Shown here: piece by piece, positions 21,973-33,362 of the stretch
Layout: each line of letters begins with the position of its first letter
Position numbering within the stretch: position 1 is the first letter of the stretch
The notes under the pieces: generated by a model
What the model saw: the letters and a program-made list of their open reading frames with translations, nothing else
Databases searched by the model: none
Told to the model about the DNA's origin: nothing
Source: Toxonevra muliebris
Taxonomy: Eukaryota > Arthropoda > Insecta > Diptera > Pallopteridae
Assembly (NCBI GenBank): GCA_963691655.1
Contig: OY829326.1
Span: forward strand, 77,059,235 to 77,123,234
Direction of reading: 5' to 3'
Length of the DNA: 64,000 bases
Position numbers and translations under genes: made by a program

Positions 21973-24900
21973 GATGAAAACTGGCAAAATTCAAAAAAAT
22001 AACTTAAAAATCTTGTGGATTTCAACTCGCAGACTGTTTAAGAATTTAAGTTTTAAGGTCACATTGGACGCACGAATTTGCCAACATCGATGCCGTCATC
22101 GTCGAATGTCGTCGCAGTCATTGTCAACGCCATCTCTCCATCGTTGTCGACGCCTTTCTCGTTGAATATCAGCGTCATTTTGCTGCTTAAATTCGTATCG
22201 ATTTCTAGCAATTGAGCAATTTTTTACGGATGTTTAAAGGCGAAGAATCATTTTTACTATTTCTGAAGTTAATGCGCAAAATTGAAAAAAAACTTAAAGA
22301 ATTCAGTTTAAGTTTACCAACCCCTGAAAAGAACAAGTTACAATAAAAGTTAAGAAATATTTCCACATAAAATTAGTAATTTGTGCACCATCTTCTCCTC
22401 AACAATATATACATATATGTAGTATACATTTATCAAGGGTAAACCATGTAGTCCATGCCAGGTAAGTATCGTGGATAATCCCTCTAGGGAGTACAATTAG
22501 CGCTTAAGCGCTGTTTTGATACTACATCCTCACTGGAAATCTCGGAAAGATATAGTCTGCTCTTGGAAGGAGCCGGACACGAGCAGATGAAGTGGAAGAA
22601 AGTATTTTTATTTGAAGTTATATAGAAACAGGTTAATGAACAAATGTAGTCATCACAACAACAATGTATATAGAGACGGGCAAATCAGACGGCCGTTTCG
22701 GAATCCGCCACAATTCCTCATCAGTGATCTTAGTGATAGTTCTTAATCTTTCAATATCCTATATAAGCTACAAGTATTTGAAATCATAACCAAGAATTCC
22801 AGATTTTGATTCCAAATATCTTCACTGAATAGAGATATTGAGAGAAACTACCACTACCGTTATATACACTTATGTTGTTGTTTTTTCCCCATTGTAGCTA
22901 GTCTGCATAACAGTTCGTTATTTGAAAGTCTAGTACATGGGAGAGTGTGTGTGTTTGTGAGAAAATGATTCTAGGTGTAATTTTTTCTGAACGGTCCCCA
23001 TTCGATCAGTTCATGATAGTTTTTTAGGAGACTATGAAAATTAAATCTAGAGGTTAATTTTCAAAGTCATGACTTAAGTTCATGTCAATTTCGTTATTTG
23101 AAGTTATATAATAATTTTTTTCCTGTTTTCCAACGGAGAGAGGTGGCCTATGGGGGCTGCACTCTTTCCAAAATTTTTGAAATTCCATCTCAAAACTTTA
23201 ATATTTTCTTCTATAATACCATTAAGGAACAAATCTAATGCTCGGGCGAAATAGTATACACCACGTCAGGCGCGAACGTAGAAAAAAAAGTATTGGGGGA
23301 TTTATTTCATTTTTCGTAATTTATTTAATGGGGCGGGGGAAAAATAACAGAATATAATTTTTTTGTGTCAAGTGTCTTTACTTTCTCAGAAATAACGAAA
23401 TTAAAAACAGAGCAATTTTCAAACGAACAGCTCATTTTTATTTATAAAGATTCATAACAGAGCGAAGAATTAAATGCCAATTTTGCAGATTTTTAGAAAA
23501 TCGACTTGTTTATGCGCTTTGAATTTTTAAATTGTGGGGATGTGAACGAATTTTGGACATATTTTTTATTGACGGCTAGATTAAGCCGTTTTTTCAATGT
23601 TTAGCATATATTTTAAACAATTTCCATTTAAATTTTTTAAAAAATAAAAAAATTACTATTAAAAATTCATATTTCATAGTTTGACTTTTACTTCATTGCT
23701 ACTCAACTTTGAGACTTAGCCACTTCGACAAAAAGGACGATCCATTAAGCCTGATAAACAGCACTTTAAAAATAAAAAATTTTTATCAATAAATAACTTG
23801 TAGAAATTTTTCCTTTCCAGCTTTTAGACTTTGTAATCAGAAACTCCATGAAAAAATTGTATTACGCAACTCTCTCCTATATTAGATTATCAGACATAAA
23901 CCTCGAGAAATGCACAGTTGGCAAAAAAAAAGCTGGGTCAGGCCCTTTTCAGCTATAATAGTCATTACGGTGGAGCCAAAATCGTCTTGCACAGTGTAAT
24001 CAAATCCCAAAACTTAATGTGACAGCCGTTATTTGAGTGACGATGATGAAATTACAACTATGGTTTAGTAAATATAGTAAATTAGATTTTCTAATAAAAA
24101 TTTCAAGCCTATTCCGCTCGATGATTAATTTTTGAAAAATTCTTGCTGAATGAACTATCAAATTTCATTCCCATGTACAGTAACTAGATATCTGCGGTTT
24201 CCTTGGAAGAACCACCAAAAGCATGCGTTCCTGTTTGTATGGATTACGGTATAATTTTAAAACTGTATACAAATCTCAAAGAATCAGAAACAACTTTAAA
24301 TTAAATAGATTAACTGAAGCAAAATTTCCATGTTCTGTTGAATTTAGTTGTAGTATGCAATATCAGAAGAGATTTCGATTTTATGTAGTCAATTTAGCAA
24401 AACTACTTCCACTTTCCTCCAAACATTTTTTTGTTCCGAACCGAATTTTTTCGTTTGGTTTTTTATTATCTCAACTTTCATTTACTACGGAATGCAAAAA
24501 AAAGTTTATGGAAGAAATTGAAAGTTGTCTTGGAAGATTTACCAGATATATAAAATCAAAATTTCATCCGACTTTGTATACATCTATACCAAATGATTCG
24601 TTATAAGTTGGAAAAAGAAATGTGTTGTTTCATGTAATATATTTCAGATTCATATCGGCCGTGCTGACCCAGAAAACCCGTTATGATTTTAGTACGAAAC
24701 TGTACTTCAGATTAATTTAGTACTATGAAAACCGAAATTTTTGAGTAATTTTTAACCACCACTTTCATTTTTTTCGGATATTATTATAGTTATAATATCC
24801 ATAACGTCAGCAATCGCTATTTGCTTCCTTGTTTGGAAAAGAAATTCGAAATCTTCTTCATCTAGTTCCCAGTTTTTTGTATAGGAACAAATTTTTTGTC

Positions 24901-24973
24901 AACAAATTTTTATCAGCATTTCACACCGAATCACAAAGTGAACTCACTCCAGAACCAGAATTTTTGCATATCC
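19898..24973. other. Host-like non-coding DNA, no gene
   Basis: 20200-21350 is rich in AACAACA and GAAGAAG words and gives poly-Leu/Phe shadow frames on the minus strand. 21400-21680 is CT-rich. 22430-22760 is a modestly GC-richer block with no ORF, perhaps an old element. 22900-24970 is AT-rich. The 127-codon plus frame at 24223-24606 has no recognisable domain or start context. Confidence 0.45.
21429..21660. promoter_or_regulatory. CT-rich tract with repeated GAGAG (possible GAGA-factor sites)
   Basis: Clusters of CTCTC occur at 21429-21458 and 21620-21650, just after a GC-richer patch (ACCGCGTAGGCGGGG). In flies GAGAG clusters bind GAGA factor at promoters and Polycomb response elements. 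No transcript or core promoter was identified, so the function is speculation from composition. Confidence 0.25.
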
Positions 24974-24977
24974 TTAA

Positions 24978-25614
24978 GGGGGAAGGCTGGAAAAAAATGA
25001 GTGGTTTTCGAGATTTTTTTTTATCAAATAAAGGAATATGGGATCGTTTTATATTTATTTTATTAAGTGCACTTCCAACAATATTTCCATAAATTTTTAT
25101 TAAAAAATATTGAATAGTTTTGAAGATATGAGCGTTGTCGTGGAGCCCGAAAAAAAATTTCTCCCTCCATGGTCGTGTCGATTTTTCAAAAACCGATTTG
25201 AATTCTCGTCGTACGTAGCGTTTTTTTTTTCACAAAATGGTGGCTGATTGAAAATTTGTTCATGTTTTCAACCCTTTTTTTGTTTCAAAAGGGCCTAAAA
25301 ATTAGTAAAAACCAAAAATTTGAAAATAGCATAACGATAGCCACTGCAAAGACGAACAAAACGAATAAAAAAAAAAAAATTAAATCGGTTAATATTTGGT
25401 CGAGTTATCGACGCGACCAGTTCGAAAAAAGTCGTTTCGAGAAAAACGCGTTTAAAGTTTTTAGTCCATTAAGTTTTCAGTCTACTTACTATCACTAAAA
25501 TGGCTGTAACTCAGACAATTTTTGGAATTTTGACTCGAAGTTTTGTATATTTTTGAATATATAAACTTTAATTTAAGATAACCCTTTATTGACCCGTCAC
25601 AGTGGCCTTCCCCC
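24978..25614. mobile_element. TTAA-flanked MITE, 637 bp
   Basis: It lies between TTAA at 24974-24977 and 25615-25618. The left end reads GGGGGAAGGCTGGAAAAAAA and the inverse of the right end GGGGGAAGGCCACTGTGACG, giving a 10-bp perfect inverted repeat. There is no transposase. It has the same architecture as 536-1226, though the interiors are not obviously alignable. Confidence 0.65.
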
Positions 25615-25618
25615 TTAA

Positions 25619-26736
25619 TTCAAACAGAATATATTTCTTGCCGTGTTCTGGTTTTAAATTAAGTTAAAAGTGTAAAAGTATATGTATGCATTTCATCTCC
25701 AAAACCGGACCCAGCGAAATTAATTTTCTCCATCCACAAGCTTTTAAATGAAGATAATTTTTCACAATTTGATGCCCGCTGGTTTTCCCCAAAATCATAT
25801 ACAAGTTCAAATGTTTTTCGTCTACAATCTCGAATGTGTTTAAGAATTTTTTATCATTTAATTATATTTTTACAGTTCGATTTCGATGAATATAAACTAA
25901 GTAAAAAAAAGAAGTTTGTATTCGTGTTTAGTTTCAATAAAATACCTAATTTCGGTCAGGCATAAAACCCAAGTTAAATGATCTACTAATCAGATGTTAC
26001 TAAACAAAAGTTATGAGGGTTAATAACACAATTTCCCAATCAATAACCAACAACAGTCAGGGCCATAGAGTTTTTTGTAACATTCTATTACATTGGTAGG
26101 ATGATGTCCATAAATGCCTTGCACGGAAGGAAATGCTAGGCAAGAGACAAAACCGAGTATCCATCAAAGCTAAGCTAAGAATATCCGGGGCACTCATCAT
26201 CAGTTTCAAGTTTATGGAGACGAAGCTTAGCTAATCTCAAATGAATAGCAAAACCACAAGTATTCCTTAACAAATGGCTCAGGATAATATGCAGAATGTT
26301 TTAGTTAAATACCACTACCAGAAACTTTGGAGCATGTAAAACTTCAGTGTCAAAAAAGAGAAGTAAATAGTTGGCTAGCAATCTTAAAGTCAGCCCCTTT
26401 TCGCAGCCTCTGAATTCGTTAATTGATGACACTTTTAGGAAGCAACATACCATAAAAACATCATTAGAAGAGCGCCAGGTGTAGCCCACTAGAATCAAGA
26501 TGACCTTGCCAATTAAAAATATAAGGAAAATAATTACTAACTTGAACATGAACTGGGACCGTGCAGCTTCATTAGCGCAGAATAAAAAGAAAAGAGAATG
26601 AAGATATAATTACAAAAATTATCCAGTAATAGACAGAGTTTTGAAGAGATTTTAAAAAATATTAAAGATGATACAAATAGAATATCTGCAAAATTTTCGA
26701 ACTTAATCGGAAAACATCTTCTATCAAACTCTTTCG
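25619..26736. other. Mostly unassigned; possible LINE relic
   Basis: AT-rich DNA. At about 26310-26410 the plus strand gives LPETLEHVKLQCQKREV, whose H-x4-C spacing recalls the C-terminal zinc knuckle of R1/LOA-type LINEs. It is surrounded by stops and too short to be sure. Confidence 0.3.
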
Positions 26737-26887
26737 GGTCATAGCAGTGCTGTCAAAGGTACTCCGATCGGAGTATTCGTACTCGGCTCAAATCTCAATC
26801 CTCCTGTCCTCCCCAATCGGAAAAAATCCTCCAATTTCATTTTCTTGAATTTTTGGATTGTATGCAAAATAAACCGAAATCAAACTA

Positions 26888-27520
26888 CAGTAGAATCGCT
26901 ATAATTCGTACCCCGTTAATTCGAAAATCTCAATAATTCGTAACATACTGTTGGTCCCTTGAAAAAATCGCTTTAATTCGTAAAAATTCCATACATTTTG
27001 GTCCCCTTGCTAATCCGTATTATTTTTTTTCAATACAAGGTCTGTTTAACCTCTTATAAATTTGAAATTGGTTGTTGACAACCTCTTATAATTCGCAATG
27101 CAAAGCAAAATAATTAATTAATTTTACTTTTTTCTTTCTATTAAAGAAATTGAAAAAAAAAACGTCAATTCATATTTTTCTTATTTTAACTTCGTTAACC
27201 CTGTGATTGTATGTCCCAATAATGTTTGAAAACTCAAGTAAAATGGGAGATATGGTTTCCATTTTATTTGAGTTTTCTTCAAAATACTGATGGTGGCTTT
27301 CAATAAGTGGGTTGTATACATGCAGCTTCATCATTAGACATTATACTCCATTAGAAAACTTAAGGATAATTGTAAGGATTAAGAGTCCAGATTTTCAACC
27401 AGATTTTGAGAAAAACTCCGAGATGAAAGGGTTAAATCAAAATCTCTATAAATCAAAAACCTCTGTAATTCGTAAAAAATTGCTGGTCCCTTGCGATTAC
27501 GAATTATCGGAATTCTACTG
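26888..27520. mobile_element. pogo/Tigger-like MITE (633 bp) nested in hAT copy 1
   Basis: The element is flanked by TA (26886-26887 and 27521-27522). Its left end reads CAGTAGAATCGCTATAATTC and the inverse of the right end CAGTAGAATTCCGATAATTC. CAGTA starts with TA duplication fit the pogo branch of Tc1/mariner. Several internal 'TAATTCGTA' words repeat the terminal motif. No transposase. hAT copy 2 (about 56000-56025) shows the same flanks joined without it, confirming the boundaries. Confidence 0.8.
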
Positions 27521-27639
27521 TAAATGTTTTCTGTTGGGTTATTTTGTTTTATTTGTCGCTGGGCTACTGTCAAAATTCAAAAGTTTATGTTCCATTTCTC
27601 GAAGTTCTTGTTGTCTTTGTGTTAATGTTTGTAATTATA

Positions 27640-28773
27640 AGGAGTGAGTTCGAAAAAATCTTAACATATATAAAATTCAAAAATTTTTAAACGGTTGATC
27701 TTAGAGTTTTGATTTTTTTTTTATTTAATTGATAATATTTTACAAATTACAGAAAAATATAACTTTTATAGTTCTAACCACTATTTACGAACTCGTGGAC
27801 CTTTTTTGGTAAGCCTTCCATTAGAGATTTGATAGTTGTTTCAGACACCTTTTTGGAACAGTTTGCCCATCTCCTTTTAAGATCTTCGATATTTTGGGAC
27901 ACCTTTTTTGTGCTCTTTAAGTTTCTTTTCACAAGAGCCCAATATCTCTCCACTGGTCTTAGCTCCGGACAATTTGGAGGATTGGCCTCTCTTAGTACAA
28001 AAACTATGTTGTTACTTTGGTACCACTCCAGAGCTTTCTTGCTGTAGTGACATGATGCCAAATCGGGCCAAAAATATGTGGACACATTGTGCATTCTTAT
28101 GAAAGGAAGAAGTCTTTTTTCAAACATTCTTTGATGTATATTTCTGTATTAATAGAGCCCACTGTAACAAATGACTTGCTTCTTTTGCCGTTGCTGCAAC
28201 TGCATATAGCTTGCCATACCAGGAATTTTTTAGGAAATTTCGTCTGCTTTTGGATTCTAAATTGTTCTTCGACATTTCCTCGAGCATCAGCAACATACAA
28301 ATTTTGACCCGGAAGCTGCATAAAATCTGCCAGTACATACGTTTCGTCGTCCATTATACAACAGGAATATTTTTGTATGAAATTCGATTTTAATTTCCGA
28401 GCCCTACTTTTGGCGTCTAAATTTTTTGCAGCATTCCTGTCTGGAACTTTTTGGACTTTGTATGTTTTCAAACCTGCATTGGCTTTAACTTTTCGCACCA
28501 AATAGTCAGAGCACTAAGCTAACCGGGCAGCTTTTCTATCAGATGTGTTTGGAGATCTTTTCAATATGCTTTCTATTTTCTTGGCTTACCCAATATCATG
28601 TGGTCCTTGTTTTCTTCCCGATCCAGGTTTCCTATCGATGGTCAAGTTCTCCTGAAACTGTTTAATTATATTGGAAACAGTTTAACGGCAGACCTTTGGC
28701 TAATTTTTTGTTTTTACACCCAAAAAAAATTATTAGGTAAAACGTGTGTTAAGATTTTTTCAATCTCACTCCT
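27640..28773 (-). mobile_element. IS630/Tc1-like element (copy C) nested in hAT copy 1
   Basis: Flanked by TA (27638-27639 and 28774-28775). Inverted repeats begin AGGAGTGAGTTCGAAAAAAT (left) and AGGAGTGAGATTGAAAAAAT (inverse of right). It is 1134 bp and of the same subfamily as copy A at 5042-5625. Compared with copy A it lacks roughly 150 bp around the transposase start. Confidence 0.88.
27774..28501 (-). pseudogene. IS630/Tc1-like transposase of DD37E type, broken (copy C)
   Basis: Two overlapping frames (28097-28501 and 27774-28127) together cover most of the catalytic domain. In order they show MDDETYV with the first acidic residue, GNVEEQFR...KFLVWQAIC, then WPDLASCHYS with the second aspartate, and PELRPVERYW with the glutamate. 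Counting from the aspartate in PDLA to the glutamate in PVER gives 37 intervening residues, that is DD37E rather than the DD34E of Tc1 or DD34D of mariner. The frame shifts near 28110 and the N-terminal DNA-binding start is deleted, so the copy is inactive. The catalytic residues themselves are kept. Confidence 0.8.
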
Positions 28774-28919
28774 TAATACTGTTAATTGAAAATAGCAATG
28801 TCTAAATAAACTAAACTAAAAAAAATTAAAAAAATTTAAGTCAATAACCGCGTAAAAGTAAGTTTGCATATTAAATAAATATCAATAAATTAGTAATGAA
28901 TTTATATATTTATTAGATT

Positions 28920-29065
28920 TGGAACTGGAAGAATTTTAGAGTGAAGATTTTTTATTTAAGGAATGCTTTAAAAGAAAAAAAGGTTTTTTCAAAACTGGAA
29001 AAATTTGTTGGGCGGCAACAAAAAACTGTTTCTCTATTGAATCTAATAAAAGACAAAAAACGAAA
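28920..29065 (+). pseudogene. hAT transposase C-terminal remnant (copy 1)
   Basis: The plus strand reads FKECFKRKK...FKTGKI...SLLNLIKDKKRK, parallel to the open frame at 55640-56002 of copy 2 (FSQLNLIKDKKRN). This block is the C-terminal dimerisation segment found in hAT transposases. Frameshifts and stops interrupt it. The rest of the transposase is absent. Confidence 0.6.
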
Positions 29066-29564
29066 ATGCAGTAATGGTTGGTAAGGAAATGCTACCAAAA
29101 AGTGATGCTTCCAACTGGGTCCCTTCGATTGAGCTGGTTCAAAAATATCACAAATAACATACTATTTTTTATACCCGGTTTTGAGAAGAAGGAAGACAAG
29201 TTTGTTTTAGTTTTTTAATCTTTATTGTTTTTTATTATTATTTACTAATATTAATATCTAATGTTGTACCATTTGTTTCCAAAGAATAAAAATTTCGTTT
29301 TTATATCAATTTGTTTATTTTTCATAATCTTTATAGCTTTAAGTATGACTGAATTTGTAACAAAAAAGTTGTGAATAAAAAATCAAATTTTTTTCTAATA
29401 AAATTTCTATACATTAGTGGAATTGTTTGTAATTATCTGAGTAATACTTATTAGAAAATTTTTAAGACATTTGGAAAAATTCCTTCCCAGTAAAGCAAAA
29501 TCCTCCGCTCGAAAGGAAAAATTACTCCCCTTGAAGTTCTCAAAACGACAGCACTGGTTCATAG

Positions 29565-31085
29565 TCATGCTTCATTTCCGTTTTTTCCATTTTCCCCAGG
29601 AATTTTTACCTAACCATGTAGTTGTATGGTCGCTAAAGTTTCTTCTCAAAAACAAATGTAAAAATTCAATTGTTTTGTTTTTTTGTTTTGTTTTGTTTAT
29701 CGAAATAACTATCAATGGCTTTATATAAATAACGCATAACCTTCTAATTCCAATAACTATGAATAACTAATCTTTTTCACATCAGCGAGCTTTCACAGTG
29801 CTCCACCTAACAACAGCACCGCATTCTTTTCCAACTGTCCCAACAACAACAAAGAAAATAGCCACAATAACAAATAAATTTAGCATTTGCCATTCAAAGT
29901 AAACAATGGATGACAGCAAAAGAGGAAAAACAATTATGCACATTAAGCGTTTTCCGTTTGAAGCTTGACTTCTTGGCTGCTTGCATTTGTCCTCCTCGTC
30001 TCTTCCCTTCAACATTGATCAGCGACAGTTTATTTATTTATTTATATTATTTGTTTTATGCATTTTGATTAACTTACTTTTCCTTCTCTCTGTCTCTCCG
30101 TCGACATTTTACTTTATTTTCTGCATTAATTTATTTTTACTTTGTTTTCTTCGAAGATTTTGCAATATCCGCTAATAATAATAATAATAATAATCATCAA
30201 CATGGGGAGAAACTGGACTGTTGCTAACAACTCTGCTCCCCACTTCCCCTCTCCACTGCACTTATTCCATTATCATAACTACATATAGCATTGTATTGCT
30301 GCTTCTTCTGTAGCTGTTGCTACTGTTTTTGCTATTGTTAACATTGTCGTTTGTGTTTCCTTTTGTAATGCTACTTCCGTTTCTTCTACTGCTGTTGCTG
30401 CTGCTGCTGCTGCCGTTGCTGCTTTCCTCCTCCATTTATTCATCCATCCACAACGCAGGATATGAACGATAATTGCAAATTTAATAAATGTCAACTATTT
30501 ATAAGTAAAATTGCCGTGGAAGGGAGAAATGGTTGGCAGGCGAAAAGCTTTGTCGATAAGATGACAGATGTTATTGTTGTATTTAATTAGAAAAAAATCC
30601 TTGCTTTTTTGGAAATCTGAAGAAGAAAACTGAGTAGACATAAGATGAGCAAAAAGGCGACAAAGGATTAGTAGATCAGAAAATTATGATAGATTTAAAT
30701 TAATGTTGCACATTTAAAGTTAAGATTCTTTGGATCGAATTTAACATCTTTAATTTTTAGCCAAGTTTTCTTTGCTGCTAAATTCTTTTCTCAAGTGAAA
30801 TGGTCACACGATTTTTTTCTTTTCCTTCATTTATTTCTAAATTATTCACACCCCAACGAATTAAAAAAAACAAAAAAAACCGTGAATGATTTTCTAAAAA
30901 TCTGAAAAATTGGTATATAATTCTACACTATGTTTTGAATTCAACCCGTAACGTTTGTAGTTTTTCAAAAGTGTTCAAAATTGACATTAATTTTGATGTC
31001 GAAATGCAACTCTGCACTCAGCACCAACTCATTTTGAACAGCATTGTAAAAATGGGTACTTTCTGACAGGTGGAGTAAGCATTGA
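29565..31085. other. Host-like non-coding DNA with microsatellites
   Basis: No gene. It contains a (TAA)n run at about 30173-30193 and a CTG/GCT-rich stretch at 30380-30422 that creates a poly-Ala frame on the minus strand. Otherwise AT-rich. Confidence 0.5.
30173..30193. repeat. (TAA)7 trinucleotide run
   Basis: About seven uninterrupted TAA units directly before ATCATCAACATGG. Confidence 0.75.
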
Positions 31086-32123
31086 AAGAGACAAAAAACT
31101 CATTATTTATTATTTTTGTATTTATTTAAGACATGATCTTTTACATGCGCATATTATTACAATATAACAACATATTTAGTAAAATTATTAACAACAAATT
31201 GCTTAATATAAAGTAAATGACAAATAAAATGATGAATTTAATAACAAATTAAGATTAAAATTAAGGAGGATTAAAAGTCGTCAAAAGGAAAGAAACAAAT
31301 GAAGAAATAAAGTAATTAAAAGAAGAAAAAGGAGAGAGAGAGAGAAATAGACTAGGAAATATGTTGAACTAAATGCTCAAAGTTTTTGAAATTAGAAATA
31401 GTCTTAATGTTAGATGGCAATGAATTCCATAACCTTATAGCGCTAACAAAAAATAGCCTACTTGAATTTCTAAAGTTATGGCTATGGATCTGAAGGTTTA
31501 TACTTCTGCTTGATTTGCAGAATTGAAGCTTTTCATACAAATAATTGGGGCTCTGTGTGTAAATGAGCCTATGCAAAAAGATACAGTTCCTGACATCAAG
31601 ATATCCGAAGAGATCAAGACCAAGAATTTTCTTACTATAAACCGAGATATGTTCGAACTTTTTTACGCCATATATGTAGCGACCAGCATTGTTAAATGCA
31701 ACTAGAAGTTTGTGTGAAGACCTTGAGTCAAGTTTACTATAAACAACTTCCGAGTAGGTAATTATAGGCACTAGTAAGTAGTTGCAACACTAGTTTACGT
31801 TTAGTTTCACTCGGTACAAATGCAGCAGCCATCCTAAGATTTCGCAGGACCACGTACGCTTTACTCACCACAGAGTTAATTTGATCATCACACGAAAGGT
31901 ACGAATTAATAATAAATCGAAGGCTACTAACCTTATTAACGAACTTCAGCTCGCTTCCATTGAGAACAATGGGGGAATATCGGTGTGTAAGTAAGATGCT
32001 TGCGAGATAGGCAGAACAACTGATTTAATAGGATTTAATTTGAGCATGTTATCACTGGCCCACTTGCTAATTGTACGTAAATCTTCATTTACTCTTGCAC
32101 ATAAATCCTCAACAAGACCTATA

Positions 32124-33021
32124 CCACCTTGATCAAAAAGTTCCCGGAATTTATTCAGAAAATTAAAAATACAAGTTTATTCATCTAAATTTATATTGTC
32201 CCCTTCAAAGTAATCCCCATCGACTGCAACACACTTATGCCAGCGCTTGATCCAATCCTCGAAACATTTTTTATAATCGGTTTTCGGTATGTCTATCAGT
32301 GCTTCCTGCGGTTTTTACATTACTTCCTCTCGGCTACTGAAACGCGTTCCCCGTAATGGTTTTTTAACTCGATTGAACAGAAAGAAGTCACAGGGACCCA
32401 ATTCAGGTGAATTCGGTGGCTGTTGGATGGTATTTGTTGCATTTTTCGTAAAAAAATTACGAATAATGATGGCACTGTACGACGGTGCGTTAACATGGTG
32501 CAAAATCCATGAGTTTTCTGTCCACAATTCTGGACTCTTTCGGCGAATTGCTTCATGCAAACGCCTCATAATGACCAAATAATACTCTCTAATGGTTAAT
32601 TTGCAAAATTTCTTTTACTTTATCAACGTTTTCGTCGATTTTCGATGTCGATGGTCTGCCACTGCGTTCATCACCTTCGATTGACTCACGACCACTTTTG
32701 AACCGCTCGTGCGACTGGTAAACGACCGTTTTCTTTAGAGAATCCTTGCCGAAACACTCTCCCAACATTTCTAACGTTAGCGCACCATTAAATCCGTTTT
32801 TTACACAAAATTTAATACAAGTTCGTTGTTGCAAATTTAAATCCATTTCTAAAATTGTAAAAAATCATCTACGTAACTTTTACAAATGTCAAGCTATGAC
32901 GCTAAGATTTAGAGAGAAAACCAATAATAGATGTACAAACTTAGCAAAAAAAACAGAATTCAAATCGGATCTATGGGAGCGCCACACGGTGGTTATTCCG
33001 GGTACTTTTTGATCAAGGTGG
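32124..33021 (-). mobile_element. Mariner with internal deletion, nested in the LINE (898 bp)
   Basis: Terminal repeats CCACCTTGATCAAAAAGTTC and inverse CCACCTTGATCAAAAAGTAC are flanked by TA at 32122-32123 and 33022-33023. The LINE coding frame reads through cleanly if the element and one TA are removed. A full mariner is about 1.3 kb, so some 400 bp is missing from the middle. Confidence 0.9.
32315..32846 (-). pseudogene. Mariner transposase remnant
   Basis: ORF 32589-32846 (85 aa) starts MDLNLQQRTCIKF and covers the N-terminal DNA-binding part up to KVKEILQINH. ORF 32315-32578 then resumes far downstream in the catalytic domain at IHHVNAPSYS-like sequence, so the first catalytic aspartate and the linker are deleted. 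The second catalytic position, usually HDNAP, reads HVNAP (Asp to Val). The third is kept in LGPCDFFLF at the mariner spacing of 34. The subfamily differs from the 18383 element in protein and ends. Confidence 0.85.
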
Positions 33022-33362
33022 TAGGTCTAGATAAGTATATCTGGAGGTCATCGGCATAAGCATGCATGAACACATGACTACAAACAGCAAAAATATCATT
33101 TAAAAACATAGTAAAAAGAAGCGGACCAAGAACAGAGCCTTGAGGCACATCTCTATTTACTGTCTTGTGCATCGAGTAAGCATTACCAATCTTTACTCTT
33201 TGTGATCTACCTTCTAAATAGCTTTCCAACAACCGTACCGCAGTGTCCAAACCAAAACATTGTTTCAACTTTCTGCAAAGCAGAGAGTGGCTAACGCTAT
33301 TAAATGCTTTAGAAAAATCTAAGAGGCATAATAAATTGAGATGACCCTTATCATATGGTGTT

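Larger units (their letters stand above)
26745..29556 (+). mobile_element. hAT element copy 1, with two nested insertions
   Basis: The ends are inverted repeats beginning CAGTGCTGTC. Flanking 8-mers are GGTCATAG (26737-26744) and GTTCATAG (29557-29564), seven of eight identical, as expected for an old hAT insertion. Just inside the left end is a 14-bp palindrome ACTCCGATCGGAGT (26761-26774). Removing the pogo-like MITE (26888-27520) and the Tc1-like element (27640-28773) leaves about 1.05 kb homologous to copy 2 (48704-56040, opposite orientation). The remaining coding part is the C-terminal dimerisation region of a hAT transposase. Confidence 0.85.
31352..33268 (-). pseudogene. LINE reverse transcriptase, disrupted
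   Basis: Upstream of the mariner the frame (32993-33268) carries the reverse-transcriptase fingers/palm motifs DVPQGSVLGPLLF and the active-site box YADDLQIYL. Just beyond the mariner the frame resumes (GLVEDLCARVNEDL...WASDNMLKLN), shifts near 31960, and ends with the C-terminal block LFFVSAIRLWNSLPSNIK at 31352-31771. No RNase H is visible, as in CR1-type elements. The interrupted protein would have copied its own RNA at a nicked target. Mariner insertion, a frameshift and 5' truncation make it dead. Confidence 0.8.
31090..33362 (-). mobile_element. 5'-truncated LINE with a nested mariner
   Basis: A non-LTR retrotransposon on the minus strand, split by the mariner at 32124-33021. Its 3' end is marked by AAATA-rich sequence near 31090-31125, a purine GA run at 31325-31345 and the end of the coding region at 31352. 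The 5' part of the reverse transcriptase and everything before it is missing, as usual for incomplete reverse transcription. Confidence 0.75.

Noticed and set aside
20441..22002. Leu/Phe-rich ORFs suggesting membrane proteins
   Set aside because: They arise from CAA, GAA and CT simple repeats; no conserved start or domain.
24223..24606. 127-codon ORF
   Set aside because: No recognisable domain, no splice or start context; AT-rich codon content like non-coding frames.
30279..30494. Ala/Thr-rich ORF
   Set aside because: Product of CTG/GCT repeats.
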